This document shows, piece after piece, positions 24,531-34,470 of a stretch of DNA of 64,000 bases. Positions within the stretch are counted from its first letter, which is position 1; every line of letters begins with the position of its first letter. This DNA comes from Pirellula sp. (GTDB lineage Bacteria; Planctomycetota; Planctomycetia; Pirellulales; Pirellulaceae): positions 47,819-111,818 of the forward strand of contig JAJTID010000020.1 of the NCBI GenBank assembly GCA_021300155.1, written 5' to 3'. The translations under genes were made by a program, and so were the position numbers. The notes beneath the pieces were generated by a model. That model did no database searches and was not told the DNA's origin. It was given only the letters and a program-made list of their open reading frames with translations.

Positions 24531-26246
24531 CTACGTGCGATCCGCGAAATAGATCGCGCAACCGACAAGCAAACAGGCAAGCGAAAGATAGTCAGCGCGC
24601 TGGAGTTTGCCGTTGTTGGGATTGCGACGCATGTAGTTTAGCAGCCCTCCCGTCACGCAACCATATCGACAGTATCCCATCGGAACAAATAGCGAGAAGA
24701 TGATACCACAAATTGCGACGATGAGACTCGATATGGCTGCGGCTCGCCATGCATAGGCATCGAAAGGCTCTATGTCGACCAAACTAAAGGGAAGCCCAAA
24801 TACTACAACAACGATCACCCAAAGCAACAACATGGGTCGGATCGTCACTAGCACTTTTTTGAACCAGGAGGACAGTTCCTTTTTCCATTGCCATCTTCGA
24901 GGCAGTAATTGCTGAATCGCTCCATGAGGACATAAGTGCGAACAATAGATGTTTCGTTTTGTCGCAATGGGAATGAACACTGCCGTAATGGTCAACAACA
25001 AGAGCCCCGTGGCACTCTGCCAAGGTACACCGTTCTGTGTCCATCCCACAAACATCGCAACCGACAACAATTCACCTTGCAGAAAGCCCAGATAAACGAT
25101 GACAACCATTTGATAGATCGTCCTAGTCCATCGATTGCCTCGCCAATGACTAAAGCACAGGACAATCGCGAAGAAGATGATGGTCGCAGTACCGATCGCC
25201 CGATACACGTTGCCATACCAAGACTGAGTTTGTTGTATCTTCGTGATGTTTGATTCATCAAGCTCTTTCGCAGCCTTGATGATCGCTTCGGCAATTGCCA
25301 TGCTGCTCATCGTTGCCCCAGAAACTCCTTCCATTCCTTCTTCTCTCAGGTCAACATTGCGAAGCGATGGGATGGTAAATTTCTTCCAGAATGAGCGAAA
25401 ACTAGCGTCCTTTCGGACGTATCCCACATAGGGCTCGTTATCAAAACTCTTCCCTACATGCAGACCGACAATCTGGCCATCGGTATTCATAGCAAGCAAA
25501 GCATCCGTCGGGCCTTGATAACCAACCACATCATCGGAAATCGGAGATGTCCTTAGTAACCATCCGCATTCACGACCACGATCGTCGATCGCAAACCATA
25601 GGGATGGAAAGGACGTGTCTTGCTTCATCGTTTTTGCATCTTGAAAGAAAAGTTGCGCATCGTCTACCGAAACAGAACTCGGAAACTTGCTAACGACAAC
25701 CGATGCACCGAATCGTCGTTGGATCCCTTGAATGATCGACGCACTGCTCAGAGTTGCTCCTGTAACCACTTGCACATTGGGCAAACTCGCCAATGCGTTC
25801 ACCGTTTTTCCCTCAAACGATCGAAAAAACGAACCATCGCTCTCGATCAGTTTGATATGGTCTCGCGTATCACCGCTGCTCAGAATGGAAACATGTCTCA
25901 CTAGATCATCGACGCCAAAAGCAAGGAGTACATTTGTTGGACCGGAGAAACCAATGCTTCGATCGCTTTGCGGCGACGTCTGGGCAATCGAGCCGACAAT
26001 ATTCCCGTTTTGATCGATAACGGAAAGTCGATCGTTTGAGGTGGCTTCCGAGATGCGACACCCCTGACCAAAGATCGCTTCGACTTTCTCTTCGGCGAGG
26101 GTCGCTAACGAAGCACTCGATTTGCGACTCATCTCTCGTTGATGAATCGCATGAAAGAGGATCAGAATACAAAGCAAAACCAAAAGCCGAAACACGTGGA
26201 CAAACCACGATTCAGCGGGCCTCTTCGATATTGCCTTTTGAGTCAA
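24531..26246 (-). CDS. NosR/RnfG-like membrane protein: two FMN-binding domains and two half-ferredoxin motifs
   Basis: 571 residues. A membrane anchor (about 17-33) is followed by two FMN-binding domains, each with the flavinylation signature: VTGATLSS (161-168) and VSGATMSS (308-315). The fourth residue is the threonine expected to carry covalent FMN. About five membrane segments follow, with cysteine pairs CSHLCP (435-440) and CRYGC (526-530), resembling half of the polyferredoxin motif of NosR-type proteins. Such proteins pass electrons across the inner membrane. Full CxxCxxxC clusters are not seen. An ApbE-type FMN transferase gene lies nearby at 32817. The electron donor and acceptor are not visible. 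Confidence 0.8.
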   Translation of the reverse strand: MTQKAISKRPAESWFVHVFRLLVLLCILILFHAIHQREMSRKSSASLATLAEEKVEAIFGQGCRISEATSNDRLSVIDQNGNIVGSIAQTSPQSDRSIGFSGPTNVLLAFGVDDLVRHVSILSSGDTRDHIKLIESDGSFFRSFEGKTVNALASLPNVQVVTGATLSSASIIQGIQRRFGASVVVSKFPSSVSVDDAQLFFQDAKTMKQDTSFPSLWFAIDDRGRECGWLLRTSPISDDVVGYQGPTDALLAMNTDGQIVGLHVGKSFDNEPYVGYVRKDASFRSFWKKFTIPSLRNVDLREEGMEGVSGATMSSMAIAEAIIKAAKELDESNITKIQQTQSWYGNVYRAIGTATIIFFAIVLCFSHWRGNRWTRTIYQMVVIVYLGFLQGELLSVAMFVGWTQNGVPWQSATGLLLLTITAVFIPIATKRNIYCSHLCPHGAIQQLLPRRWQWKKELSSWFKKVLVTIRPMLLLWVIVVVVFGLPFSLVDIEPFDAYAWRAAAISSLIVAICGIIFSLFVPMGYCRYGCVTGGLLNYMRRNPNNGKLQRADYLSLACLLVGCAIYFADRT

Positions 26247-26253
26247 GAATCAC

Positions 26254-28566
26254 CTAGCGGGGCAAGATTTGCAACGCATCCGCATGAACATTCCCGCCTG
26301 CATTCTCCGTACTCAATGTTACCGCAACGACGTCACCTGGCTTGGCTGAATACTCTCCGAGTGTCACAAAGGTTCCATCGATGGCAGGCTTCACTTGCAT
26401 GTTGACCTGCAACTTCGCAGTTGCCGCGCCAACTTGAACTTGAACGGGAACGTTATTTCCACGATTCTCGTGCGGTTGGTAAGCGATTCGAAGCTCTATT
26501 CGCCCTTCCTTTTCGGCTTTCCATTCGAAACGAATCGTTGCACCCGACTTCGCGGCAGCATAAACATAGTCGTAGCCAATGTACCCCTTGAGTCCTTCGC
26601 CACTAGTCCAGTTGCCCTTCGCGATTGCTTGTCGATTGTCAATGACGATCCCTTGCAGCTTGGCAGGGTCAATTCCCGTTGCGGGGCCTATCGAGCTCGC
26701 AAGTGGAAGTGCATCGGCTGGAATGGTAAACTCCTCGTGGACCGTTTTTCGATAAGCTTTACCGGGCAACTGCAAGAGGCTATCCATCTCCTTCCAGTAG
26801 CGTTCGTAAACCGCATACGGCAAGCAGTCATTCTTGACGCAAATCGAGGCGGCTTTGCCAACGACCTCACCCATCATGCCACACGTCTTCATCACTCGCA
26901 CAGTCCCTAATGCTTCATGGGTCACGCTAATATTGCGACCAGCCATAAAGAGGTTTTGTATATTGCGAGAGTAGAAACAACGGTAGGGAACAGGGTAACC
27001 GTAGGCGCGATCGATTCTTCTATCATGCTCTGCAATAGAAATAAAAGGATTGTCAGGAAACTTTTCGGCGTATTGCTTCTTCGGGTAATGCAAGTCGATA
27101 CTCCATGTACTCGGCACACAGCCATCTGGAAACTCTCGCTTGTTCACAATGTCATCTTGAGTGAGTACTACGTCGCCTTGCAATTGACGGGACTCGCGAG
27201 GGCCGCCGATATAAGCGACCCAGGTCAGGAAAGCGGTAGGGTGATCCTTGGCTCCATCGCCGTTTTTCATCGCATTAAATGCACCGAAGACGGCGCGAAG
27301 GTTCCAATCGCGGATCCCTTCGGCATCTCCTAAAGGGTCTTTGTCAAAACCGCTTTCCCAAAACCACTGGCCATGGTGATCCACTGGATAGGGAAAGTCC
27401 TTCATCTCCAAAGGGAGCGCCCAAGGTGTGGGAGGGAAAGACACATTCGCGGATCCTTCATCCCAAGCCCACATGTTGCTCATGCCCATCCGACCTTTTT
27501 CTTCAACGGTCCAATCTGCTTTGGCTAATGCACCAAGTGTTCCGTGCCCGGTCGCGTCAACAAACAGCTTGCTACGAAACTCGATCTCTTGGCTGGATCG
27601 AACGGCAAACGCGGTGACGGACTCGATCTGAGTGCCATTCATTTTGGCGCCGAATGCATGATGCTCCAAATACAAATCGATGTTTGGCTCGGCTCGAACA
27701 AGAGCCTCTTTCTTTGCGTCTTCGAATTCCTCAAAGGTACCGGGCGATTTCTTGGCGCGATCGCTGAACTCCTCAACGATCTCTCCAATACGTGGATACT
27801 TGCCTCGACGAATCAACCCCATCGCCCAAACACGAATCTCACTTGATCCATTTCCACCCAGAACCGGTCTGTCTTGAATCAGTGCTACTTTGCAACCCGC
27901 ACGCGCTGCAGAGATTGCAGCTCCCATCCCTGCGTAACCACCTCCCACTACCACGAGATCGTAACCACTCTTTACAGTCGGCTCGACAGAAAAACCTAGT
28001 TTCTGTCGCCTCCATGCGGGCAGAATCTCATTGCTGTTTTCAGGCTTCTCGTCGCTGGACGTCAAGTAAACAGCATCGCACCGACCGTCAAATCCTTTCA
28101 AGTCATGCAATCGTAATTCAATGCTATCGGTCGTTGCCACAAATGTCCCCGCCTCTTGCCAATGCCATTCAGCCCCTTCGGTTCCGACGTCATTGGCAAG
28201 AGGCTTTCCGTTCACGACCACTTGAAAACGACCTGGCTGTCCTGGAGCATTCCACCGAGCGACCCAATCCTTTGTCCGAACATACACTCGATACGTACCA
28301 GCTTTTGGCAACTTGATTTGCGTTTTCGCATCCTTCACCGGTTTACCAAGACCGTGAGCAATAAGATAGGGAGAGCCCATATTGCGGATAAACTGCGTAT
28401 CGATTCCCCAGCCTCCATATTCCTCAAACGCTTCCGCTTCAATTAGCAGATCTTGTTGATCTGCAAAGACATGTCCCGAGCACATGACAGTGAAGAAAAT
28501 CAGATACGCGAATACGATGCTAGTGCTGTACCTAAGGCTTCGAGTAATCATGCTGTTCTTGTTCAA
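26254..28566 (-). CDS. Secreted FAD-dependent oxidoreductase with golvesin-like flanking domains
   Basis: 770 residues. A signal peptide (ending HVFA-DQQ, about residue 36) is followed by a beta-sandwich domain (about 38-170, DLLIEAEAFEEYGGWG to the AVYLTS end). The FAD-binding Rossmann motif VVVGGGYAGMGAAISAARAG starts at about 206. The large middle part matches the FAD-dependent oxidoreductases annotated in planctomycetes (PF12831-type), including RVWAMGLIRRGKYPRIGE, DATGHGTLGALA and GRNISVTHEALGTVRVMKTC. A second beta-sandwich domain (about 655-768) closes the protein. It may act on polysaccharides; that is inference. It is the third gene of the minus-strand string that begins with the ECF sigma factor. 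Confidence 0.8.
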   Translation of the reverse strand: MNKNSMITRSLRYSTSIVFAYLIFFTVMCSGHVFADQQDLLIEAEAFEEYGGWGIDTQFIRNMGSPYLIAHGLGKPVKDAKTQIKLPKAGTYRVYVRTKDWVARWNAPGQPGRFQVVVNGKPLANDVGTEGAEWHWQEAGTFVATTDSIELRLHDLKGFDGRCDAVYLTSSDEKPENSNEILPAWRRQKLGFSVEPTVKSGYDLVVVGGGYAGMGAAISAARAGCKVALIQDRPVLGGNGSSEIRVWAMGLIRRGKYPRIGEIVEEFSDRAKKSPGTFEEFEDAKKEALVRAEPNIDLYLEHHAFGAKMNGTQIESVTAFAVRSSQEIEFRSKLFVDATGHGTLGALAKADWTVEEKGRMGMSNMWAWDEGSANVSFPPTPWALPLEMKDFPYPVDHHGQWFWESGFDKDPLGDAEGIRDWNLRAVFGAFNAMKNGDGAKDHPTAFLTWVAYIGGPRESRQLQGDVVLTQDDIVNKREFPDGCVPSTWSIDLHYPKKQYAEKFPDNPFISIAEHDRRIDRAYGYPVPYRCFYSRNIQNLFMAGRNISVTHEALGTVRVMKTCGMMGEVVGKAASICVKNDCLPYAVYERYWKEMDSLLQLPGKAYRKTVHEEFTIPADALPLASSIGPATGIDPAKLQGIVIDNRQAIAKGNWTSGEGLKGYIGYDYVYAAAKSGATIRFEWKAEKEGRIELRIAYQPHENRGNNVPVQVQVGAATAKLQVNMQVKPAIDGTFVTLGEYSAKPGDVVAVTLSTENAGGNVHADALQILPR

Positions 28567-28631
28567 TTCTGGAGAGGCTTTTGAATGGAGAGGTGTTTGT
28601 TGGTTTTATTCGTACTCAAGCTAAATCATAG

Positions 28632-30443
28632 CTAAGGAAAGCCTGCAATGAATACGGGATCAAATCGCTGATCGTCATCTAGAGTATCCTGAAAGAATAA
28701 TCCGTCCACCGACTCATGCAATGCGTAGCCTAGATCTGACAAATCAATCGCGACGGCCAATAGACCATAACTTCGACCAGGTTGTGGTGTCTTAAGCGAG
28801 TGACCACTCCCGTTCTGAAAGTCGCTTAAAGAGTCAACCGCTTCGTCGAACTCCGTTAAGAAAAAATCCGCCAATCGATTTGTCTCAGATGAAGTCAAAG
28901 TTAAATCGTAAGATCTCACCGTCACGGGGTGAAGATGCGGAGCGTAACGGAGAGGAACCACATGAAACGAGTCACCATCCGGCGTTCCCGCTAGATGTTG
29001 TAGTTCAAACAAAACAACGTCGGGTCCGGCTTGATTCACTACAGGTTGATCAAAACGAACGGCCATACCAGGTGTTGTAACAGCATCGGCGGTATCAGCA
29101 CTCATAACCGGGTCGCTTGTGATAGGCATGACAGCTCCGCCAGGATTGATCGCGCCCGTATTGAGAAAGCGATCGGTAATCACGCTTACTCGTTCATCGA
29201 CAAGTGGTCGATGAGAAGCCAAGTGACGGACTTGAGTTTTCGTATTGTCGAACAACTTACCATCGGCTTTGAACCAAATCAGTTGAACGGGAATCAGCTC
29301 TTCCACACGGTAATTCATTGCCTTACCGTTTCGCTGTATCTGTACACTAACCAATTCCTCTGCGCCACCGTTCACACTTTGATTAGCAACGTACGATACG
29401 ATGCGATCCGGAACATGGCTTCGATACAACGAAGACCGAAAGGTGGTAGATTCTGGCGGAACTAGGAAACCATCCTTAAACAATCTCGCTTCGGATTTCT
29501 CAAGCCTCGCTGTTGTTACGTTAGAAATTCCCGGCAACGCATGGCTTTCCGCAGTCACATCGCCCGTGTGCATCGAGTCTATGGGATATACATCTGCAGC
29601 CCCTTCAACCACGTGTACCTCTGCTCCCGAAGCGTCCTCAACCGACAACGCGAATCGTGTCCCCCGATCTACCACACGAATGCTGGGGGTATCGACAAAG
29701 AACCCCTCTGCTCCTTCGGGTGCATGCACGGAACAAGACCCCGAAGTCAGAATCAAGCTGTCTGCCGATGCAACTCGAAACACCGACGGCCCAACGATGA
29801 TGACCTCGGCGCCGTTCGAAAACGACAACTCCACTGAACCACTTCTTAATACGTACTCCTTCATGCGTTTGACGCTGGATCCAATCGGCGGCGAATACTC
29901 ACCGAGAAAACGCGAGTGAGCCATGCTTGTAAACATGGCGTCTTGCTGTTTGTCTTCGGAAGGAACTCGCTCCTGGAATCCGAAACGAGAGATCGCGAAA
30001 ATCACGGACATGACCAAAGCGCTGGCGAAGCAGAGCCTCGTGAGCCAAAGCCCAACGGACCAATAGTTCGGAGTAGCTGGATTATGATTCTGTGTCAGAG
30101 GAACAGTTGATGATTGGGAATTCGGACGGTCGAGCGGCGCGTTCCGCCCGTCCAAAAGCATGATGCCTTTTTCGTTAGGGTCATGGTGGATTCCTTTCAA
30201 AACAGCATGCACAAACGAAGCCGACTCTTGCGGGATTCGTTGCATCACCGAATTGGAAAAGACGGTGCCTTCGCGTTGTTCCATCAATAGTCCGAGCATG
30301 CGATGTAGCCGATAGGATTGGACTGCTGCGTCGCGATACGCTTCACTCGAATCGATCAACGCATGAAGCTCCATCATCTCCGCTTCCGAGAGCTCGCCCT
30401 CCAGGAAATCGGTCAAGATCGCATGAAATCGCTCCTCACTCAT
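28632..30443 (-). CDS. FecR-domain membrane protein (probable anti-sigma-like regulator)
   Basis: 603 residues from the ATG at 30443 (MSEERFHAILTDFLEGELS), which overlaps the end of the ECF sigma gene by 8 bases. The N-terminal cytoplasmic helices resemble a zinc-less anti-sigma domain. One membrane segment lies near 131-150. A FecR-like beta domain follows at about 200-265 (GSVELSFSNGAEVIIVGPS, DTPSIRVVDRGTRFALSV). The C-terminal 300 residues are unassigned. Coupling to the sigma gene and layout fit a trans-envelope signal sensor that controls the sigma factor. Confidence 0.8.
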   Translation of the reverse strand: MSEERFHAILTDFLEGELSEAEMMELHALIDSSEAYRDAAVQSYRLHRMLGLLMEQREGTVFSNSVMQRIPQESASFVHAVLKGIHHDPNEKGIMLLDGRNAPLDRPNSQSSTVPLTQNHNPATPNYWSVGLWLTRLCFASALVMSVIFAISRFGFQERVPSEDKQQDAMFTSMAHSRFLGEYSPPIGSSVKRMKEYVLRSGSVELSFSNGAEVIIVGPSVFRVASADSLILTSGSCSVHAPEGAEGFFVDTPSIRVVDRGTRFALSVEDASGAEVHVVEGAADVYPIDSMHTGDVTAESHALPGISNVTTARLEKSEARLFKDGFLVPPESTTFRSSLYRSHVPDRIVSYVANQSVNGGAEELVSVQIQRNGKAMNYRVEELIPVQLIWFKADGKLFDNTKTQVRHLASHRPLVDERVSVITDRFLNTGAINPGGAVMPITSDPVMSADTADAVTTPGMAVRFDQPVVNQAGPDVVLFELQHLAGTPDGDSFHVVPLRYAPHLHPVTVRSYDLTLTSSETNRLADFFLTEFDEAVDSLSDFQNGSGHSLKTPQPGRSYGLLAVAIDLSDLGYALHESVDGLFFQDTLDDDQRFDPVFIAGFP

Positions 30444-31047
30444 TGGATTCACCTTCCGCCGCGATTCGCAATTCAATACACTTAAGAAGCCTCTGTCGAA
30501 CAGACCAAAGCTGCTTTTTGACGGCACCCGGTGAACGTCCGCTCGCAGTCGCCATTTCTTCGATCGAGATCTGATCGCGATATCGCCAAGTCAAGAACTG
30601 CGAATGTCCCAGGCTAAGCTGTTTGACACATTCCTGGAGATATTCCAAACGAGTACTCCAACGATCCGAATCCATGATGTTCGGATCTTCGATCGAGTGC
30701 TCCAGAAAGCTTGGAGCAAATCGGCTATGGTAGTCAGCCAAACGTCGAATGCGTGTCAGTTCGGTCCGCAATTGATACCTCGCGATCGAAAACAACCAAG
30801 CAGAAAAATTCGTCCCTATCTCGAATTCCCCAAGCCGTGTGTAAGCAGCAATAAACGCTCGTTGGGAAACTTCGTCGACATCGACGCCGGGCGGTGAATG
30901 ACTCGCGACCCAGGCCCGCAACGGTCTTTCAAATCGCTTGACAATCGGCTCATATGCCGAGGAATCACCATTGGTTGCGCGTTGAATCCAATCGTCGAGT
31001 TTTTGCTTGGTGTCGAGTTTTTGCTTGGTATCGTGATCTATTCCCAT
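30436..31047 (-). CDS. ECF RNA polymerase sigma factor
   Basis: 203 residues from the ATG at 31047 (MGIDHD); frames further up lack sense. Region 2 is ERPLRAWVASHSPPGVDVDEVSQRAFIAA, with the typical tail NFSAWLFSIARYQL. Region 4 is ISIEEMATASGRSPGAVKKQ followed by WSVRQRLLKCIELR. A near-perfect 18-base tandem duplication (30999-31034) encodes TKQKLD repeated at the N-terminus. It is the first gene of a string with the FecR-like regulator and the FAD oxidoreductase, all on the minus strand. Confidence 0.92.
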   Translation of the reverse strand: MGIDHDTKQKLDTKQKLDDWIQRATNGDSSAYEPIVKRFERPLRAWVASHSPPGVDVDEVSQRAFIAAYTRLGEFEIGTNFSAWLFSIARYQLRTELTRIRRLADYHSRFAPSFLEHSIEDPNIMDSDRWSTRLEYLQECVKQLSLGHSQFLTWRYRDQISIEEMATASGRSPGAVKKQLWSVRQRLLKCIELRIAAEGESNE

Positions 31048-31267
31048 GATTGACTCTTCCCTTAATGGCAGTTCCGACGAGAGGGTTACCATTCCTCTGA
31101 ATAGTACTCGCAAATTTGGTTGAATTTTTTAAAAACACCCCTGATTCAAGTAACCAAGCAAGAGGATCTGCCATTAAGATAGCGTAAAGAGCGGTTCTGT
31201 ACCTTTGTGCACATGCCGACCATTCTCTTTCTCGTTCCTCCCCTGCTACTCTTTCTTTTGTCGACAT

Positions 31268-32200
31268 ATGAAAAGTTTTAAACGTTTTCGTGGATTCACC
31301 CTCGTAGAGCTGCTGGTTGTTATTGCAATCATTGGCATTTTGGTGGGACTTTTATTGCCAGCTGTGCAAGCTGCGAGAGAAGCCGCTCGCCGGATGCAAT
31401 GCAGCAACAATTTAAAACAGCTTGGCCTCGCGATTCACAATTACGAGAGCGCTACGCAATTGGTGCCTCGGTCCCACGTTTTGTCGAATGAACTCGGGTG
31501 GACGGTTGCTGTCTTGCCCTATATCGAACAGATAAATCTTTATAACCAGTTCAACCAAAACCAAGGTGCATATACCCAAATAGGAAAAAACGATCCGCAT
31601 GGTCTTAAGCGGATGGGTAGCTATTTGTGCCCTTCTTCGCCGGCAGACAGCATGCTTTTGAATGCGCCTCACAATGTAAATCCCCCAGATAGAATCCCTC
31701 AGAACACGGGGGCGGCACCATTCACAACCCACTATTACGCGCTAAATGGACCGAGAGGCACGGATCCCAACGGAGGAACTTACCCTCTCCAATCGACAGC
31801 AACACACGAAGGAGTTGCGACCGGGGGAACGGGAATGCTTCAATGGACCCAAAATACCAAGTTTGGTGGAGTGACAGACGGGTTGAGTAATACCATCATG
31901 ATCGGAGAAATGTCATGGGTATCAGAAAGGTTTGGATCAAGATTCCGTACCTGGCTTCGAGGTGGTGGAAACGGCTTTTCTGTGGCAGCAAGAAACGTCG
32001 TGCGCACTATCAATGCAGGCTTGGTTGCAAATGCTTTGGTCCCCTACAATGACATGCCTATGGGAAGCATGCACACGGGCGGAGCAAATTTTGCGAACGG
32101 AGATGGTTCAGTTCGATTCATTAGCCAAGCGATTGACTTCAATCTTTACCGTGGTCTTGCTACCCGAAACTACGGCGAAGTCGTCGCTGTTGAAAACTAA
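31268..32200 (+). CDS. DUF1559 pseudopilin-like protein
   Basis: 310 residues from the ATG at 31268. The type IV prepilin signature GFTLVELLVVIAIIGILVGL is near the N-terminus, followed by LPAVQAAREAARRMQCSNNL, the hallmark of the DUF1559 family, which is greatly expanded in planctomycetes. The C-terminus has the typical MGSMHTGGANFANGDGSVRF segment. These proteins are processed like pseudopilins and are exported or surface exposed; their role is not established. An earlier frame to 31205 is not supported. It is followed by the lipoprotein and ApbE genes on the same strand. Confidence 0.95.
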   Translation: MKSFKRFRGFTLVELLVVIAIIGILVGLLLPAVQAAREAARRMQCSNNLKQLGLAIHNYESATQLVPRSHVLSNELGWTVAVLPYIEQINLYNQFNQNQGAYTQIGKNDPHGLKRMGSYLCPSSPADSMLLNAPHNVNPPDRIPQNTGAAPFTTHYYALNGPRGTDPNGGTYPLQSTATHEGVATGGTGMLQWTQNTKFGGVTDGLSNTIMIGEMSWVSERFGSRFRTWLRGGGNGFSVAARNVVRTINAGLVANALVPYNDMPMGSMHTGGANFANGDGSVRFISQAIDFNLYRGLATRNYGEVVAVEN

Positions 32201-32314
32201 AGCACCAAGCTGTAGTTATTGACAAAGGCTCTCACTCACTGAATAGGCCCGTCGATCGACAGTCTCATCGATCGACATCATCCCGATCCGTGTCCTTTTT
32301 TAAGAAGCTTCTAA

Positions 32315-32719
32315 ATGATTCTTAGGCGATATCTGTTGGCAGTTTGTGGCTTGTTGCCCCTATTGGCTGGTTGCAGTGGTGGAAGCGAGGAGAAACTTTA
32401 CCGCGTCCATGGTTCCGCCATATTCCAAGGAAAGCCAATCCCGAAAGGCACTATCTTCTTCGATCCTGACGCATCAAAGGGAGGAAATGGAGCCCAAGGG
32501 TTCGCCGATATCGTGGACGGAAAGTACGACACATCCACAAGCGGACAAGGAATCAAGAAGGGACCTTTCTTGGTTCGAATACAGGGCTTTGACGGAAAAG
32601 CTGGTAATGAGCTACCGTATGGCAATCCTCTGTTCTTAGAGCACGAAGTCAAGAAGGACTTCCCCGCCGAAGACACCGCGTGGGAGATCGACGTGGCTGC
32701 GAAGCCATTCAAGAAATAG
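32315..32719 (+). CDS. Small lipoprotein with transthyretin-like fold
   Basis: 134 residues. The lipobox is LLAGCSGG. The mature part (RVHGSAIFQGKPIPKGTIFF, GKYDTSTSGQGIKKGPFLVRI) resembles the small carboxypeptidase-regulatory/transthyretin-like lipoproteins that commonly follow DUF1559 genes in planctomycetes. It is a surface or periplasmic lipoprotein of unknown ligand. It is 114 bases after the DUF1559 gene and 97 bases before apbE. Confidence 0.85.
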   Translation: MILRRYLLAVCGLLPLLAGCSGGSEEKLYRVHGSAIFQGKPIPKGTIFFDPDASKGGNGAQGFADIVDGKYDTSTSGQGIKKGPFLVRIQGFDGKAGNELPYGNPLFLEHEVKKDFPAEDTAWEIDVAAKPFKK

Positions 32720-32816
32720 CTCATCCGTGCCATGCATGCGATTTGTATCCTGACTGAAACGCCCCAATGAATGTTCAGCATCTTCTCAAAAGGAGTGAGC
32801 TGAAAGCTCATTGTCA

Positions 32817-33989
32817 ATGAAGTATCGCTGGCATCTGCCGTTTCTTGTAGCTGTCATTGCATTTTTCTTTCAGGCAAGCCATGCACAGGAAACGGTCATG
32901 GAAGGCCGAGCGATGGGCATGCCCTATCGAATCGTCGTCGCAAAGACATTGCACGAGGAGGAACGAAAAGCTATACGGACGGCGGTACTCGAGATTCTCG
33001 ATATTGCAGAAAATACTTTTTCGCTTTATCGAGCCGACTCGGAGATCATGCGATGGAACGATAATACCTCGACAGACTGGATTCCGGTTTCGAGGCCATT
33101 AGCCGATTTGGTGCAGCATTCACGCATGCTATATATTGCAACCGACGGCGCCTATGATCCAACGATTCGCCCGCTCACGAAACTTTGGCAATTCGACAAA
33201 GTCACTCCTATATGGGTGCCACCCACCTATCCCGATATTGCCGCATGCCTTGAAATCGTCGGAATGCATCGGATTCACTTACGCGACTCGCCAACCGCCC
33301 TCAAGAAAGATCTGCCATCAATTGAACTGGATCTAAACTCGCTCGTCGAAGGGTGGTGCTTGGACGAAATCGCGAAGTCCGTAAAGTCTATTGTTAAGAC
33401 GAACTTCCTTGCTTCGCTTGGAGGTGAGTACGTCGGCCTCGGCTTGAATTCGCAAGGCAAGCCCTGGCGTGTCATGATCGAACCAACCGCAGGAGATTCG
33501 AAAAAAAGTAAGAACCAACCGAACCCTTTGTTTCAGGTCCAGCTAACTGATCTATACATAAGCACTTCAGGCACTTACCGAAGCGGACATTATCATGAGG
33601 GACAATGGTTCTGCCATTTACTCGATGCGAGAACGGGATACCCTATCCCGCGCGAAAGGCATTTAGCGAGTGTTGCCGCCGAGTCTGCTCTAATAGCCGA
33701 CGGTTGGTCGACTGCTCTACTGACCTTGGATGAGCAGAAGGCAGCAAAGATTTGCAGCGACCTGAAAATTGCATCGTTTCTGTGTTATGAAGCCGATCGA
33801 GGATCAAGACAGTGGCGTTCGGAACACGGACGTGTGCATTTCCAAATCATTGTCGATGGCTCGATACCAACCAACCGTTCAAAACTCAGTTCAGTGAACT
33901 GGCTAGTTCTCGCAACCTGCTTGATTGCTTTGATCTCCATATTGCTATTCCTAGCCAAGCGACTTACCTATCGCGTACTTCTTTTTTAG
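32817..33989 (+). CDS. apbE: FAD:protein FMN transferase (ApbE family), membrane anchored
   Basis: 390 residues from the ATG at 32817 (TTG at 32811 is less likely). A signal sequence ends near SHAQE. ApbE blocks are present: MEGRAMGMPYRIVV, FSLYRADSEIMRWND, ATDGAYDPTIRPLTKLW, LDLNSLVEGWCLDEIA, FLASLGGEYVGLG, STSGTYRSG, and a C-terminal LIADGWSTALLTL loop with the family's Asp and Thr. A C-terminal membrane segment (about 363-383) is an addition to the usual form. The enzyme would attach FMN to threonine in SGAT-type motifs, such as those of the NosR-like protein at 24531. Confidence 0.88.
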   Translation: MKYRWHLPFLVAVIAFFFQASHAQETVMEGRAMGMPYRIVVAKTLHEEERKAIRTAVLEILDIAENTFSLYRADSEIMRWNDNTSTDWIPVSRPLADLVQHSRMLYIATDGAYDPTIRPLTKLWQFDKVTPIWVPPTYPDIAACLEIVGMHRIHLRDSPTALKKDLPSIELDLNSLVEGWCLDEIAKSVKSIVKTNFLASLGGEYVGLGLNSQGKPWRVMIEPTAGDSKKSKNQPNPLFQVQLTDLYISTSGTYRSGHYHEGQWFCHLLDARTGYPIPRERHLASVAAESALIADGWSTALLTLDEQKAAKICSDLKIASFLCYEADRGSRQWRSEHGRVHFQIIVDGSIPTNRSKLSSVNWLVLATCLIALISILLFLAKRLTYRVLLF

Positions 33990-34470
33990 GCGTGCATTAG
34001 GAGTGCCGGCGATCCTGGCCCTCGACTCCTGCCAAAGTATCGCTTGAAGTTCCACACCAAGTCGCACCACATACTCTATATACCCTATACTCTCAGCAAT
34101 TCCGTGCTTCGCCAAAATCGGGGCATGATCGGCCGTGATCTTGCCCTTTTTAACTTCACGCCCTTGCCGCCCAGTCCAGTAAACAGTAAAGCAGAGCAAT
34201 GTAGTCGTCCAGACTCATCAACAAAAGCCTTTATCACTCGCGCGTACCCCATCCTTATTCACCGCCGGCCCCGCAACCCGCGGATTCAGCTCCAGCGGTG
34301 CCAGTCACCCGTCGCGAGCTATTCGCGGCCCTCGCCTTGCCTTGGCCACCTTACGACGCTCCGCCAGTTCTAATCGGGATCTCGTTGGCACTGGTAACGC
34401 TCGCCAAACAAAGCTAAAGTAATGAGGATTCGGTGGCGACTATTTTTAAACACGTAGAACACGATCCTTT
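33990..34470. other. Intergenic region without a recognised gene
   Basis: This 481-base stretch lies between apbE and moxR. No recognised protein or RNA was found. It contains a GC- and Pro-rich open frame ending at 34417 (SPPAPQPADSAPA, then VTRRELFAALALPWPPYD) with no start or family, which may be a gene remnant. The moxR promoter probably lies in its 3' part. Confidence 0.5.

Noticed and set aside
34044..34417. Small open frames between apbE and moxR
   Set aside because: They lack starts, ribosome sites and family matches; at most one is a remnant, recorded in the intergenic entry.
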